From: Novosphingobium mangrovisedimenti | Lineage (GTDB): Bacteria > Pseudomonadota > Alphaproteobacteria > Sphingomonadales > Sphingomonadaceae | Length of the DNA: 64,000 nt | NCBI RefSeq assembly: GCF_025153475.1 | Contig: NZ_JANZXA010000005.1 | Location: 186,001-250,000, forward strand | Direction: 5' to 3' | Shown here: positions 37,433-46,360 of the stretch, in pieces | Numbering within the stretch: position 1 is the stretch's first letter | Layout of the letters: each line of letters begins with the position of its first letter | Program-made: the position numbers and the translations under genes | Notes under the pieces: generated by a model | Databases searched by the model: none | What the model was told of the DNA's origin: nothing | What the model saw: only the letters and a program-made list of their open reading frames with translations

Positions 37433-39639
37433 GCAGCCTGCCTCTCGCCGGCCGGCAGCGCGCAGGCCACCAGGCCGTCGACATCGACGATCAGCGCGAC
37501 CCGGCCATCGCCCAGGATCGTCGCACCGGCCACGCCCTCGACCGGGCGGAAATTGGTGGCGAGGCTCTTGATGACGAACTGGCGCTGGTCGCAGATGTCG
37601 TTCACCAGCAGCGCGGCCTGGCCGGCGCTTTCGGTATCGACCACGATCAGCACGCCTTCATCGGGCGAGGTCGCGCCGTTGGGGGCGCCGAGCGCTTCCT
37701 TGAGCGCGATGATCGGAATGAACCGCCCGCGCACGTTGAGCATGGCACGGCTGGAGCCCAGCCCGTGGATGTCGGCTTCACCCGGGCGCAGGCTTTCCAC
37801 CACGTGCGTGAGCGGTACCACCAGCGTCTGGTCGCCGACGTCGACGATCATGCCGTCCGAAATCGCCAGCGTCAGCGGCAGGGTCAGGATGAAGGCCGTC
37901 CCCTTGCCCGGCGTGCTGTCGATGGTGATGCGGCCGCCCAGATCCTTCACGTTCTGGCGCACCACGTCCATGCCGACGCCGCGGCCGGAGATGTTGGAGA
38001 CGACCTGCGCGGTCGAGAAGCCCGGCGCGAAGATCAGGTTGTCGATTTCCTCGGCCGAAAGCTGCGCATCGGCACTGACGATGCCCTTTTCGATCGCCTT
38101 GGCGAGGACCCTCTCGCGGTTGATGCCGGCGCCATCGTCCTCGATCGAGATGACGATGCGGCCCGAACGGTGCTCGGCGGACAGCGTCAGCGTACCTTCC
38201 GGCGGCTTGCCGGCGGCAATGCGATCCTCGGCGCTTTCGATGCCGTGATCGACCGCGTTGCGGATCAGGTGCGTAAGCGGTTCGCCCAGGCGCTCGATCA
38301 CCGTCTTGTCGAGTTCGGTGGTCTCGCCGAAGACGTCGAGCTTCACATGCTTGCCGGTGGACGCGGCAAGGTCGCGCAGGATGCGCGGCACGCGGCTGAA
38401 GACGCTGGCGATCGGCTGCGCGCGGATCGACATGGCGCTTTCCTGGATGTCGCGCGTCAGGGTCTCGAGCAGGCCCAGTTCCTCGGTCGCGGTGATCCCC
38501 GCGCCATCGAGGCGCTGGACCAGCATGGCCTGCGCGATGACCAGCTCACCGACGAGGTCGATGAGGCGATCGAGCTTGAACAGGTCGATGCGGATCGACT
38601 GGCCGGCCGCCGGAGCGGCAGTCGCGGCTGCCGGCTTGTCGGTCGCCTGAGGCTTGGCTTCGGCGGCCTTGGGCGGCTCTTCCGGCGCAGCAGCGGGCAG
38701 TGTCGCGGCGGGCCTGGCCGCAGGTGCCGCCGGCGCGGGCGTAGCGGCGGCGGCCGGAGCGGGCACGATCGGCGCGGGCTTGGGCGGCGGCGCGGTCTCG
38801 ACGATCTGGACATCGGGAATGTCCTCGCCCTCGCCGAGCGCCAGCGCGCAATCGTCGCCGATGAAATCGAAGATGTCGCGCACCGCCTCCTCGGAGACAG
38901 CCGCGGGCATCGCGAAAGTCCAGCCAAGGTAGCCCTGTGCAACGTCGAAGGCGTCGAGCGGCGGGACATGGCTGACATCGCAGCGGACGCATGTGCCGCC
39001 CAGTTCCACGATGTCGCGCAGCATCAGCAGCGGCTCGCTGCCGTTGCGCATGGCGCCCGCGCGCGGGCGCAGATGAACCTTCCAGCGCTTCTCCTGCGCG
39101 GCCGGAGCCTCTTCCGGCTGGCTCGCCGCAGGGGTGAAGCCGGAGGTCAGATCATCGAGCAGCGCATCGAGATCGAGATCGTCGCCAGCGTCCTCGGACG
39201 TTTCCGGCTCGGGTTCGGGTTCCGGCTCCGGCGCGACGGCAGAAGGTGCCACACCGCCGGCGTTGCCCGCCATGGCGCCTTCCATCTCGGTAATCAGGGC
39301 CGCATCGGCAGGCGCATCGCCACCGCCGCGCGCTGCCTCGACATGGTCTGCAAGCGTATCGAGCGCGCGCAGCAGCAGGTCGACAAGCTGCCCCTCGATG
39401 GCCACCAGCCCTTCGCGCACGTCCGAAAGCAGCGTCTCAAAGGTATGCGTATAGGCCTGGAGCGCCGAATAACCGAAAGCACCCGCGCCGCCCTTGATCG
39501 AGTGGACCGCGCGGAACACGGCATTGACGGTATCGGAATCGTGCGTGCCGGCCTGGCAGGCGGCAAGACCGCTCTCTGCGGCGGCAAGCGATTCCTCGCA
39601 TTCGGCGAAGAAGATCTGCTGGATTTCCTCGGGGCTCAT
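37429..39639 (-). CDS. cheA: Chemotaxis histidine kinase CheA
   Basis: 736 residues. N-terminal Hpt domain with phosphorylated H46 (VFRAVHSIKGGAGAFGY). Then come an acidic and proline/alanine-rich linker region (about 110-345, including a possible CheY-binding P2 segment near 165-265), a dimerisation helix pair and an HATPase (HLIRNAVDHGIE N-box; DDGAGI; GRGVGMDVV). A CheW-like regulatory domain ends near ALPAGE. The linker is unusually Ala/Pro-rich. It starts 4 bases inside the STAS gene stop and overlaps cheR similarly, so the operon is translationally coupled. Confidence 0.95.
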   Translation of the reverse strand: MSPEEIQQIFFAECEESLAAAESGLAACQAGTHDSDTVNAVFRAVHSIKGGAGAFGYSALQAYTHTFETLLSDVREGLVAIEGQLVDLLLRALDTLADHVEAARGGGDAPADAALITEMEGAMAGNAGGVAPSAVAPEPEPEPEPETSEDAGDDLDLDALLDDLTSGFTPAASQPEEAPAAQEKRWKVHLRPRAGAMRNGSEPLLMLRDIVELGGTCVRCDVSHVPPLDAFDVAQGYLGWTFAMPAAVSEEAVRDIFDFIGDDCALALGEGEDIPDVQIVETAPPPKPAPIVPAPAAAATPAPAAPAARPAATLPAAAPEEPPKAAEAKPQATDKPAAATAAPAAGQSIRIDLFKLDRLIDLVGELVIAQAMLVQRLDGAGITATEELGLLETLTRDIQESAMSIRAQPIASVFSRVPRILRDLAASTGKHVKLDVFGETTELDKTVIERLGEPLTHLIRNAVDHGIESAEDRIAAGKPPEGTLTLSAEHRSGRIVISIEDDGAGINRERVLAKAIEKGIVSADAQLSAEEIDNLIFAPGFSTAQVVSNISGRGVGMDVVRQNVKDLGGRITIDSTPGKGTAFILTLPLTLAISDGMIVDVGDQTLVVPLTHVVESLRPGEADIHGLGSSRAMLNVRGRFIPIIALKEALGAPNGATSPDEGVLIVVDTESAGQAALLVNDICDQRQFVIKSLATNFRPVEGVAGATILGDGRVALIVDVDGLVACALPAGERQAA

Positions 39640-39899
39640 AGTTCGCTCTCTTCAAAGAGTTCTTCGGTCAGCCCGGTCAGCCTTGCGGCATCCTGCAGCG
39701 CGGCCGAGGCGGTGATCTCTGCCCCGCCACCGCTGCGGCGGGCCGAGACCAGCAATTGCAGAACGGCCTGGCCGACATGCTCGACACCGCTGCCGTCGAT
39801 GCGGATGGCACCGCTGCCCAGTGCAGCGACCAGTTCGGGCCAGATCGCTTCGGCTGCGGCCCGGTCGCAGCGCGCCGGCAAGGTAATGCTGTTCATCAT
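39636..39899 (-). CDS. STAS-domain protein heading the chemotaxis operon
   Basis: 87 residues from ATG 39899 (a second ATG follows directly), after a G-rich ribosome site. Short STAS fold with the phosphoacceptor-like segment IRIDGSGVEHVGQAVLQLL. STAS proteins at this place in che operons are thought to tune signalling or localisation, but their exact role is unclear. It overlaps cheA by 4 bases and appears to be the first gene of the operon. Confidence 0.8.
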   Translation of the reverse strand: MMNSITLPARCDRAAAEAIWPELVAALGSGAIRIDGSGVEHVGQAVLQLLVSARRSGGGAEITASAALQDAARLTGLTEELFEESEL

Positions 39900-40243
39900 G
39901 ATCCCCCGTTCATCCCCGTCCGTTAACCAAAAAGCGTTCCCTGCCCGTTTGCTTGCGCATCCGGGTTTTCCCTCGTTCGCACCGGCACGAACGCTGCACG
40001 AGGCGGATGGGAGACGGGGATCGGCGGGATTCGGCGCATTCAACCAACCTCTTCGGCACAAATCATTCGCGTGCCCCGGGTCTCCGGAGCAGGTGGACAG
40101 TGCCGTGATAGGCCTGACGGTGCCAACGCGACGTTTGCCGGAAACTCAGTCGAAGTGCGTAGTGTGGTTAAGGAATTTCATCGGACCTTTAGCGGTAAGT
40201 CGCAATCACAGGTCCAAAAGAAGCTATAGAAGGTCCCCATCCC
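39900..40243. other. Divergent promoter region of the che operon and the cheB paralogue
   Basis: 344 bases between divergent starts. It must hold both promoters; I could not identify a confident sigma-54, sigma-28 or sigma-70 element by eye. A small inverted repeat (TTCGCACCGGCACGAA, about 39977-39992) is visible. No gene is supported here. Confidence 0.5.
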
Positions 40244-41284
40244 ATGCATGACGCCCGCGTCCTGGTAGTCGACGATTCAGCCGCCATGCGCGCACTGTTC
40301 TGCGACGTGCTCGAGCAGACCAAGAATGTCCGTGTCGTGGGCACCGCAGCCAATGCCGATGAAGCACGCGACCAGATCGCGGAGCTGAAGCCGAACGTCG
40401 TCACGCTCGACGTCGAGATGCCGGGCATGAGCGGGATCGAGTTCCTCGAAGAAGTCATGAACACCAACCCGATGCCGGTGGTCATGCTTTCGAGCCTTAC
40501 GCAGAGCGGAACCGAGACCTCGCTCAAGGCCTTCGAACTGGGCGCCGTGGAGTGCTTCCCCAAGCCGCTCAAGGCAACGCCCGAACAGTTCCAGAAGACC
40601 GTCGGCAAGCTGGGCAAGATCGTCCTCGCCGCCGCCAACTCGAACGTGCGCGACAAGCCGCGCCACCGTGCCGTCAAGGAAGAAAGCGCGAGCGGGCCCG
40701 ACTATTCGCCCAACGGCAAGATCGCGGCCTTCAGCACCTCGATGGGCGGCGTCGACGCCCTTACCGAAGTGCTGAGCCATTACCCCAGGAACTGCCCGCC
40801 CACGGTCATCGTCCTGCAGACCGAACCGGCGCTGGCCGAAATGTTCATCGCGCGGGCCGACAAGGACTGCGCCTGCTCGGTCAAGGCCGCCGTGGACGGC
40901 GCCGAAATGACCGCCGGCACCGTGCACATCGCCTTCGATCCGAACAAGCACGTGATCATCGAGCCCGGCATCCCGGCCAAGCTGCGCATGGTCGATCGTG
41001 ATCCGGTCGAGGGCTTCCGCCCCTCGGCAACGCTGCTGTTCGGTTCGCTCTCGCGCGCCGGCATGGCCACCATCGGCGCCGTGCTGACCGGCATGGGCGA
41101 AGACGGCGCCAAGGGGCTCAAGCTGCTCAAGGCCGCCGGTTTCCGCACGCTGGCGCAGGACCGCACGACGGCCACCGTGCCGCAGGCGCCGACCGCCGCG
41201 GTCGAGGCAGGCGCGGTCGATGCCGAACTCAAACTGGAAGACCTGGCCAAGGACATGCTCGCCAACTGCGGCGCCGCGCTCTGA
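40244..41284 (+). CDS. CheB paralogue with a degenerate methylesterase site
   Basis: 346 residues. The receiver is intact (VVDDS; D56 in TLDVEMPGM; KPLK). The C-terminal domain aligns along its length with CheB and keeps S166 (STSMGG) and D287 (GMGEDG). However, the catalytic histidine is Q192 (PPTVIVLQTEP against PPTVIVQHVNP in the neighbouring CheB), and the substrate loop HLPSVD has become FRPSAT. Esterase activity is therefore doubtful, and it may act as a phosphorylation-controlled binding protein or decoy. It is divergent from the che operon, with the exporter genes converging on it. Confidence 0.88.
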   Translation: MHDARVLVVDDSAAMRALFCDVLEQTKNVRVVGTAANADEARDQIAELKPNVVTLDVEMPGMSGIEFLEEVMNTNPMPVVMLSSLTQSGTETSLKAFELGAVECFPKPLKATPEQFQKTVGKLGKIVLAAANSNVRDKPRHRAVKEESASGPDYSPNGKIAAFSTSMGGVDALTEVLSHYPRNCPPTVIVLQTEPALAEMFIARADKDCACSVKAAVDGAEMTAGTVHIAFDPNKHVIIEPGIPAKLRMVDRDPVEGFRPSATLLFGSLSRAGMATIGAVLTGMGEDGAKGLKLLKAAGFRTLAQDRTTATVPQAPTAAVEAGAVDAELKLEDLAKDMLANCGAAL

Positions 41285-41294
41285 TCCAGGCCCC

Positions 41295-41348
41295 CTGCAC
41301 GGCAAAGCGGCCGGTCCGGGTTCCCGGGCCGGCCGCTTTGCCGTGCAG
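41295..41348. terminator. Very long perfect stem between convergent genes
   Basis: CTGCACGGCAAAGCGGCCGG (41295-41314) and CCGGCCGCTTTGCCGTGCAG (41329-41348) are perfectly complementary over 20 bp, and the 14-base interior can also pair (CCGGG/CCCGG). It starts 11 bases after the cheB-like stop and lies before the end of the converging exporter gene. It lacks a T tract, so a role as bidirectional termination or mRNA-end protection is inferred. Confidence 0.7.
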
Positions 41349-41484
41349 GCGAGACAGATAACGACGGCACCGGCCGGGTCTTCCGCGCTGGGGGGGGACT
41401 GCGGGAGTCGGAAAACCACAGGCCGGAGGGGGTGGCCTTGCCGGTGCCGCCTTCCGGCCGAAGCCGGAAAACGATGGAATATGT

Positions 41485-43056
41485 TCAGTGTCCTGACGCG
41501 GGCTGGATATCCTTGCTTGGACGCGGTGCCAGCCAGATGGTCGTGGCCGCCGCGAAGAGCGCGAATCCCGACACGATGAAAATCTCGACCGTGCCGAGCG
41601 CCATGCCCTGGTTCTCCACCATCTGGGCAATGACGCCGCGTGCCTGCTCCGCCGAGAACCCCTGGTTCTGCATGGTGTCCGAGATCGCCTGCGCGCCGTT
41701 CAGGTTGCCGGCCAGCACTGCCGCCTTCTCGCGCGAGGCATCGTGCCACATGGTCGTGACCAGCGCCGTCGCGACCGCGCCTGCCAGCGTGCGCCCGAAA
41801 TTGGCGATGCCCGCAGCCGATGCGGTTTCCTCCGGCTCGACCGATGCCAGACTGATCGTCGTGAGCGGCACGATCATCAGCGCCATGCCCGCACCCTGCA
41901 GAAACTGGGGCAGGACCACCGTCCAGAACGTGATGTCTGTCGACCATTCCATTCGAATCAGCGAACAGATGCCGATCCACGAGATGCCGATAAAAACGAT
42001 CAGGCGCGGATCGAATTTCTGCATCAGCTTTGGCACGAACGGCGAGGCGACGACCGCCAGAACGCCGCTGAACGCCGTCGCGTGACCGGCCGTCGTCGCC
42101 GTGTAGCCCATCGAGATCTGCAGCCACTGCGGGATGATGACGATCGATGCGAAGTAGGTTCCGAAGGCGATCGTCAGCGAGGCCGTGGAAGCGGAAAAGC
42201 CCCGGTGCCGGAACACGCTGAGATCGACGACGGGATGCTTCTCGGTCAGTTCCCAGATCACGAAGACGATCAGGAACACCGCCGCGATACAGGCCAGCAG
42301 GACGATGTGGGGCGAAATGAACCAGTCCTCGTCACGGCCGAGATCGAGCATCATCTGGAACGCGCCAACCCAGATGACCAGGAGCACCAGCCCGACGGCG
42401 TCGATCGGCAGCTTGCGCGTCGGCGTTTCGGCATCGCGCAGAAGGACCACGACCCCGAAGAAGATCAGGGCGACGATCGGCACGTTGATGAAGAAGATCC
42501 ATTCCCACGACCAGTTGTCGGAGATGTAGCCGCCCAGAATCGGCCCCGCGATCGGCGCCGTGACGATCGTCATCGCCCACATCGCCATCGCCCGGGAATG
42601 CATCTCCTTGGGGAAGATCCGCAGCATCAGCGTCTGCGTCAGCGGCATCAGCGGCCCCCCGCAGAAGCCCTGCCCGAGCCGGAACAGAACCAGCGCGGAA
42701 AGCGTTCCGGACATGCCGCAAAGGGCCGAGAACACGCCGAAACCGGCAAGGGACAGAAGGAAGACGCGCAAGGTGCCGAAGCGCTGCGCCAGCCATCCCG
42801 TCAACGGCACGCAGATCGCTTCCGCCACGGCATAGGAGGTAATGACCCAGGTCCCGCTCGACACCGAGACGGCAAGGCCGCCCGAGATGTGCGGGACCGA
42901 CACGTTGGCGATCGTCGTGTCGAGCACGACGATGAAGTTCGCCATGGCGAGCACGAAGCCCGCCAGCACCAGGCGCATGCCCGTCAGCGGTTTGGCCCCG
43001 TTGCCGTTGCCATTACCGTTCCCGGCGCGAGCCGGGGCTGCTGCGGCGGCTGCCAT
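41485..43056 (-). CDS. EmrB-type MFS exporter of a tripartite system
   Basis: 523 residues, DHA2 family with 14 expected membrane helices. It has DTTIANVSVPHI in helix 1, GWLAQRFGTLRVF in loop 2-3, and GPILGGYISDNWSW in helix 5. The N-terminus is Ala/Gly/Asn rich (NGNGNGN). Its start overlaps the stop of the membrane-fusion gene by one base, and an outer-membrane factor gene precedes that. The three therefore form an EmrAB-TolC-like pump for hydrophobic toxins, driven by protons. Confidence 0.92.
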   Translation of the reverse strand: MAAAAAAPARAGNGNGNGNGAKPLTGMRLVLAGFVLAMANFIVVLDTTIANVSVPHISGGLAVSVSSGTWVITSYAVAEAICVPLTGWLAQRFGTLRVFLLSLAGFGVFSALCGMSGTLSALVLFRLGQGFCGGPLMPLTQTLMLRIFPKEMHSRAMAMWAMTIVTAPIAGPILGGYISDNWSWEWIFFINVPIVALIFFGVVVLLRDAETPTRKLPIDAVGLVLLVIWVGAFQMMLDLGRDEDWFISPHIVLLACIAAVFLIVFVIWELTEKHPVVDLSVFRHRGFSASTASLTIAFGTYFASIVIIPQWLQISMGYTATTAGHATAFSGVLAVVASPFVPKLMQKFDPRLIVFIGISWIGICSLIRMEWSTDITFWTVVLPQFLQGAGMALMIVPLTTISLASVEPEETASAAGIANFGRTLAGAVATALVTTMWHDASREKAAVLAGNLNGAQAISDTMQNQGFSAEQARGVIAQMVENQGMALGTVEIFIVSGFALFAAATTIWLAPRPSKDIQPASGH

Positions 43057-44222
43057 CAGTCCTTGCTCGTCAGGTCGATCTTCGCTTCCATCGAAAGGCC
43101 GATGCGGAGCGGATGCGCCTTCAGTTCCTCGGGATCGAGTTCGATGCGCACGGGCAGGCGCTGCACCACCTTGATCCAGTTGCCGGTCGCGTTCTGCGCC
43201 GGGATCAGCGAGAATGCCGCGCCCGTGCCGCCCGCAAAGCCGACCACCTTGCCGTGGAAGACGACATCATCGCCGTAGAAGTCGGAAGTCAGCTCCGCCT
43301 TCTGCCCGCTGCGGACCTTGCCGAGCTGATCTTCCTTGAAGTTGGCATCGACATAGAGCTGGCTGACCGGAACGATCGCCAGGGCCGGCTTGCCGTTCTC
43401 CACCTTCTGGCCGACCTGGATCGTCCGCTTGGCAACCACCCCGTCGATCGGCGCGCGCACGATCGTGCGCTTGAGATCGAGTTCGGCGGTGGCAAGCCGG
43501 CTCTTGGCCAGCAGCACTTCAGGCGCGGTGTCGACACTGGTGCCGCGCGTAAGCGCAAGCGCGGCCTCTTCCTGCCGGCGCGCGCTGATCGCGTTGGACC
43601 GGGCCGAGGCAAGGCCGGCCTGCGCTTCGTTTGCGGCCGCCTTGGCCGAGGCCAGCGCCTCGCGCGCGGCGGTCAGTTCCTCGCCTGAAACGGCGCCGCT
43701 ATCCGCCAGCGCGGCGCGGCGCTCGTAGTCGGTCCGGGCCTTCGCCAGCGTCGCCTCGGCCGAGGCGACCTTGGCCTGCGCCGCGCCGATCTGGGTTTCG
43801 CTGGCATCGGCGGCCGCGCCGAGCGCAGTGTCGTTCGCCAGCGACTGGCCGTAACGCCGCCTTGCATATTCCATCGACGCCTTCGCCTGGGCGAGGACAA
43901 TGCGCTGGTCGGAATCGTCGATCCGGAACAGGATCTGCCCGCGCCGGACCGGCTGCGTATCGGTCACCATCACCTCGACCACCCGGCCCGAGGTCAACGG
44001 CGTCACTTCGGCCACCTCGCCGGCGACATAGGCATTGTCGGTCGATACCGAGCGGCTGCCGATAAACACGTCGTAAAGGAAATAAAGCACCACGATCGCG
44101 GCCACGACGACTGCCACTGTGACCAGCATCGGCCCCCGCCTCGCCTTGTGGACCACGCTTACCGAATCGTCAGGTTGCTCGGTCTGACCATCCGCAGGCT
44201 GATCCTGCACATCTTCACTCAT
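43056..44222 (-). CDS. EmrA/HlyD-type membrane fusion protein
   Basis: 388 residues from ATG 44222; earlier in-frame starts lie inside the upstream gene. Cytoplasmic acidic N-terminus (residues 1-28), one membrane helix (PMLVTVAVVVAAIVVLYFLY), a biotinyl-lipoyl-like half (GRVVEVMVTDTQPVRRGQIL), a long coiled coil (about 95-230), and the second lipoyl half with GVVAKRTIQVGQKVENG. It links the EmrB exporter to the outer-membrane factor. Eight-base overlap with the upstream gene. Confidence 0.92.
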   Translation of the reverse strand: MSEDVQDQPADGQTEQPDDSVSVVHKARRGPMLVTVAVVVAAIVVLYFLYDVFIGSRSVSTDNAYVAGEVAEVTPLTSGRVVEVMVTDTQPVRRGQILFRIDDSDQRIVLAQAKASMEYARRRYGQSLANDTALGAAADASETQIGAAQAKVASAEATLAKARTDYERRAALADSGAVSGEELTAAREALASAKAAANEAQAGLASARSNAISARRQEEAALALTRGTSVDTAPEVLLAKSRLATAELDLKRTIVRAPIDGVVAKRTIQVGQKVENGKPALAIVPVSQLYVDANFKEDQLGKVRSGQKAELTSDFYGDDVVFHGKVVGFAGGTGAAFSLIPAQNATGNWIKVVQRLPVRIELDPEELKAHPLRIGLSMEAKIDLTSKD

Positions 44223-45675
44223 TGTCGGGAGCCTTCTCACTGGAATTGTCTGCGAACCCACCGCCCAGCGCGCGCTTGAGCGCGACTTCGAGGGCAAGGG
44301 TCCGGAAATGGGCATCCACCGCCGCCTCGCGCGCCTGCAGCGCGGCGGTCTGGGCGGTCAGCGCTTCGAGGTAGCTCGACAGCCCCCCGCGATAGCGCTT
44401 CATCGAAAGATCGTAGGCGATCATGGAGGTCTTGCCGGCTTCGGCCGTCTCACGCTCCTGCACGGCGGCGGCCTCGCGGCTCGCCAGGGCATCCGCGACA
44501 TCCTGCAGCGCGCCGGCCACCGTCGCGTTGTAGTCGGCCACGGCCGCGTCGTAGGCGCCGCGCGCCTGCGTGAAGTTGCCCTTGAGCCGCCCGCCCTGGA
44601 AGATCGGCAGGCTGAGCGCCCCGCCGGCATTGCCGTAGGTCGAGCCGCTGTCGAACAGGTTGGAAAGCCCGAGCGAGGTCAGCCCGATCAACCCGCGCAG
44701 CGAGATATTGGGCAGGTAGTCCGCCCTGGCGACATCGATCCGGTCCGCCGCCGCCTCGGCCCGCAGGCGCGCGGCGACGATGTCCGGGCGCCGCCCGACC
44801 AGCGCGATGCCGGCATCAGCGGGCACTTGCGTATCGGGCACCGTGGCCAGCGCGGGAGGCGTGATTTCCAACCCCCGGTCAGGTCCCGCACCCAGCAAGG
44901 CGGCGATGGCGTGGCGACGCAGCAGGATCTGCTCGTCATTGGCCGAAACCGCCGCGCGCGCCGAAGCCGCAGCGGCCTCGGAACGGCGTAGCGGCACCTG
45001 GCTCTCGAGCCCCTGCTCGGCCCGCCCGCGCGTGAGATCGACCAACGCGGCACGCGCTTCGCTCGCCTCGGTCAGCGCCTTGCCGCGCTCGATCAGGCGG
45101 GCAAGGTCGAAGTAGGACGAAACGACATTGCTCGACAGCATCAGCTCGGCCTGCCGGGCATCGGCCTCGGCGGCCTCGGCTTCGGACGTCGCGGCCGCCA
45201 GCGCCTTGCGGTTCCTGCCCCACAGGTCGAGGTCGAAATCGCCGGTCAGCGCCAGAGTGCCGGTGCTGTTCCAGCCGTGGGGCACGAACGACGACGGGAC
45301 CCCGTTGTTGTAGCTCTGCTTGGTTACGCCGGCCGATGCCTGCCCGCCAATCGAGGGCAGCAGCGCGGCACCCGCGGCCTGGGCAGCACCCCGCGCCTGG
45401 CGGATGCGGGCCTCTGCCATGGCGACACTCGGCGAACCGGCGAGAGCTTCGTCCACCAGTACATCGAGCTGGGGATCGCCATAGGCGGTCCACCAGCGCT
45501 GCCGGGGCCAGCTTTGCACCGTCGAGGCAGCCCCCAGCGACCGCACAGACGCAAGCGTGGCGGGTGCATTCATCTGCGGCCGGGCGCCAAGGTCCGGTGC
45601 AGTGCAGGCAGGCAAAAGGAGTGCGGTCGACAACAGCAATGCCGCCGCGACTCGCGAACGTTTTTGTGTACTCAT
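44215..45675 (-). CDS. NodT-family outer-membrane efflux lipoprotein (TolC-like)
   Basis: 486 residues from ATG 45675. Signal peptide with lipobox LLPAC, so the mature protein is acylated at cysteine. Two repeated OEP halves carry the pattern YFDLARLIERGKAL and RRPDIVAARLRAEAA, typical of the NodT family. It forms the outer-membrane channel of the pump. Its start codon lies inside the spacer of a TetR operator (45666-45683), so repression probably acts by blocking transcription or translation initiation directly. Confidence 0.92.
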   Translation of the reverse strand: MSTQKRSRVAAALLLSTALLLPACTAPDLGARPQMNAPATLASVRSLGAASTVQSWPRQRWWTAYGDPQLDVLVDEALAGSPSVAMAEARIRQARGAAQAAGAALLPSIGGQASAGVTKQSYNNGVPSSFVPHGWNSTGTLALTGDFDLDLWGRNRKALAAATSEAEAAEADARQAELMLSSNVVSSYFDLARLIERGKALTEASEARAALVDLTRGRAEQGLESQVPLRRSEAAAASARAAVSANDEQILLRRHAIAALLGAGPDRGLEITPPALATVPDTQVPADAGIALVGRRPDIVAARLRAEAAADRIDVARADYLPNISLRGLIGLTSLGLSNLFDSGSTYGNAGGALSLPIFQGGRLKGNFTQARGAYDAAVADYNATVAGALQDVADALASREAAAVQERETAEAGKTSMIAYDLSMKRYRGGLSSYLEALTAQTAALQAREAAVDAHFRTLALEVALKRALGGGFADNSSEKAPDNE

Positions 45676-45738
45676 CAGTACACTTTCATCGAGATACAGC
45701 TTGCACGTGTCAACAAAAAAGTGTACTTGGTAGTACAC
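45666..45738. promoter_or_regulatory. Two identical TetR operators between the exporter operon and tetR
   Basis: GTGTACT-CATC-AGTACAC (45666-45683) and GTGTACT-TGGT-AGTACAC (45721-45738) share perfect 7-bp arms with a 4-base spacer, centres 55 bp apart. The first covers the start codon of the exporter operon; the second ends two bases before the start of the tetR gene. The symmetry and placement make this the binding region of the adjacent TetR protein with high likelihood. Confidence 0.85.
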
Positions 45739-45740
45739 AT

Positions 45741-46358
45741 ATGGCCAACCTCATGGGAAAGAGAGAACAGAACAAGGCGCGCAAGCGTGCAGAGATCGTG
45801 GACATCGCCACGCGCTCGTTCTTCGAACGCGGCTATGCCGCCACCAGCATGTCGGCGATCGCCGAGGAACTGGGTGGCTCGAAGGCAACGCTGTGGGCGC
45901 ATTTCGGTTCCAAGGAAGATCTGTTCGCCGCCGTCATCGACAGCCAGATCGACACTTTCGCGCGCGACATCGATGAAGTCCTGACAAGCCAGATCTACTC
46001 GGTTCCCACGCTGCACCGCTTTTGCCTGCGCTTTCTGGATTGCCTGCTGCGCAAAAACTCCATCGAACTCTATCGCCTCGTACTCAGCGACGGCGAGCGC
46101 TTCCCGGAAATCAGGGAAATGTTCTACACACGCGGCCCCGCCAAGATACGGGAATGCGTCGTGGGATTCTATGCCACCCACTTCGACCGGGATCAGGCGG
46201 GCAAGCTGATGCAACTGACGGTATCAGCCATCACCGGGTACCGTTCGGACATCCTTGTCCGTCCGGACAAGCCGACAAAAGCGGATCGGGAAACCTTCGT
46301 GGACAATCTCGTCGCCCTGATCGCACTGTCGGCGGACGCGGGCACACTCAACTCCTGA
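45741..46358 (+). CDS. TetR family repressor of the tripartite exporter
   Basis: 205 residues from ATG 45741 (ATG 45753 also possible; neither has a good ribosome site). Helix-turn-helix in residues 15-60: EIVDIATRSFFERGYAATSM, AIAEELGGSKATLWAHFGSKEDLF. The C-terminal domain is of the AefR-like type, seen with multidrug pumps. Divergent from the exporter operon, with two identical operators in the 65-base gap, so it very likely represses both itself and the pump. Confidence 0.93.
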   Translation: MANLMGKREQNKARKRAEIVDIATRSFFERGYAATSMSAIAEELGGSKATLWAHFGSKEDLFAAVIDSQIDTFARDIDEVLTSQIYSVPTLHRFCLRFLDCLLRKNSIELYRLVLSDGERFPEIREMFYTRGPAKIRECVVGFYATHFDRDQAGKLMQLTVSAITGYRSDILVRPDKPTKADRETFVDNLVALIALSADAGTLNS

Positions 46359-46360
46359 CG

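Noticed and set aside
37765-40251. An 828-residue open frame on the plus strand
   Set aside because: Antisense to cheA and the STAS gene; composition is typical of a GC-rich shadow frame.
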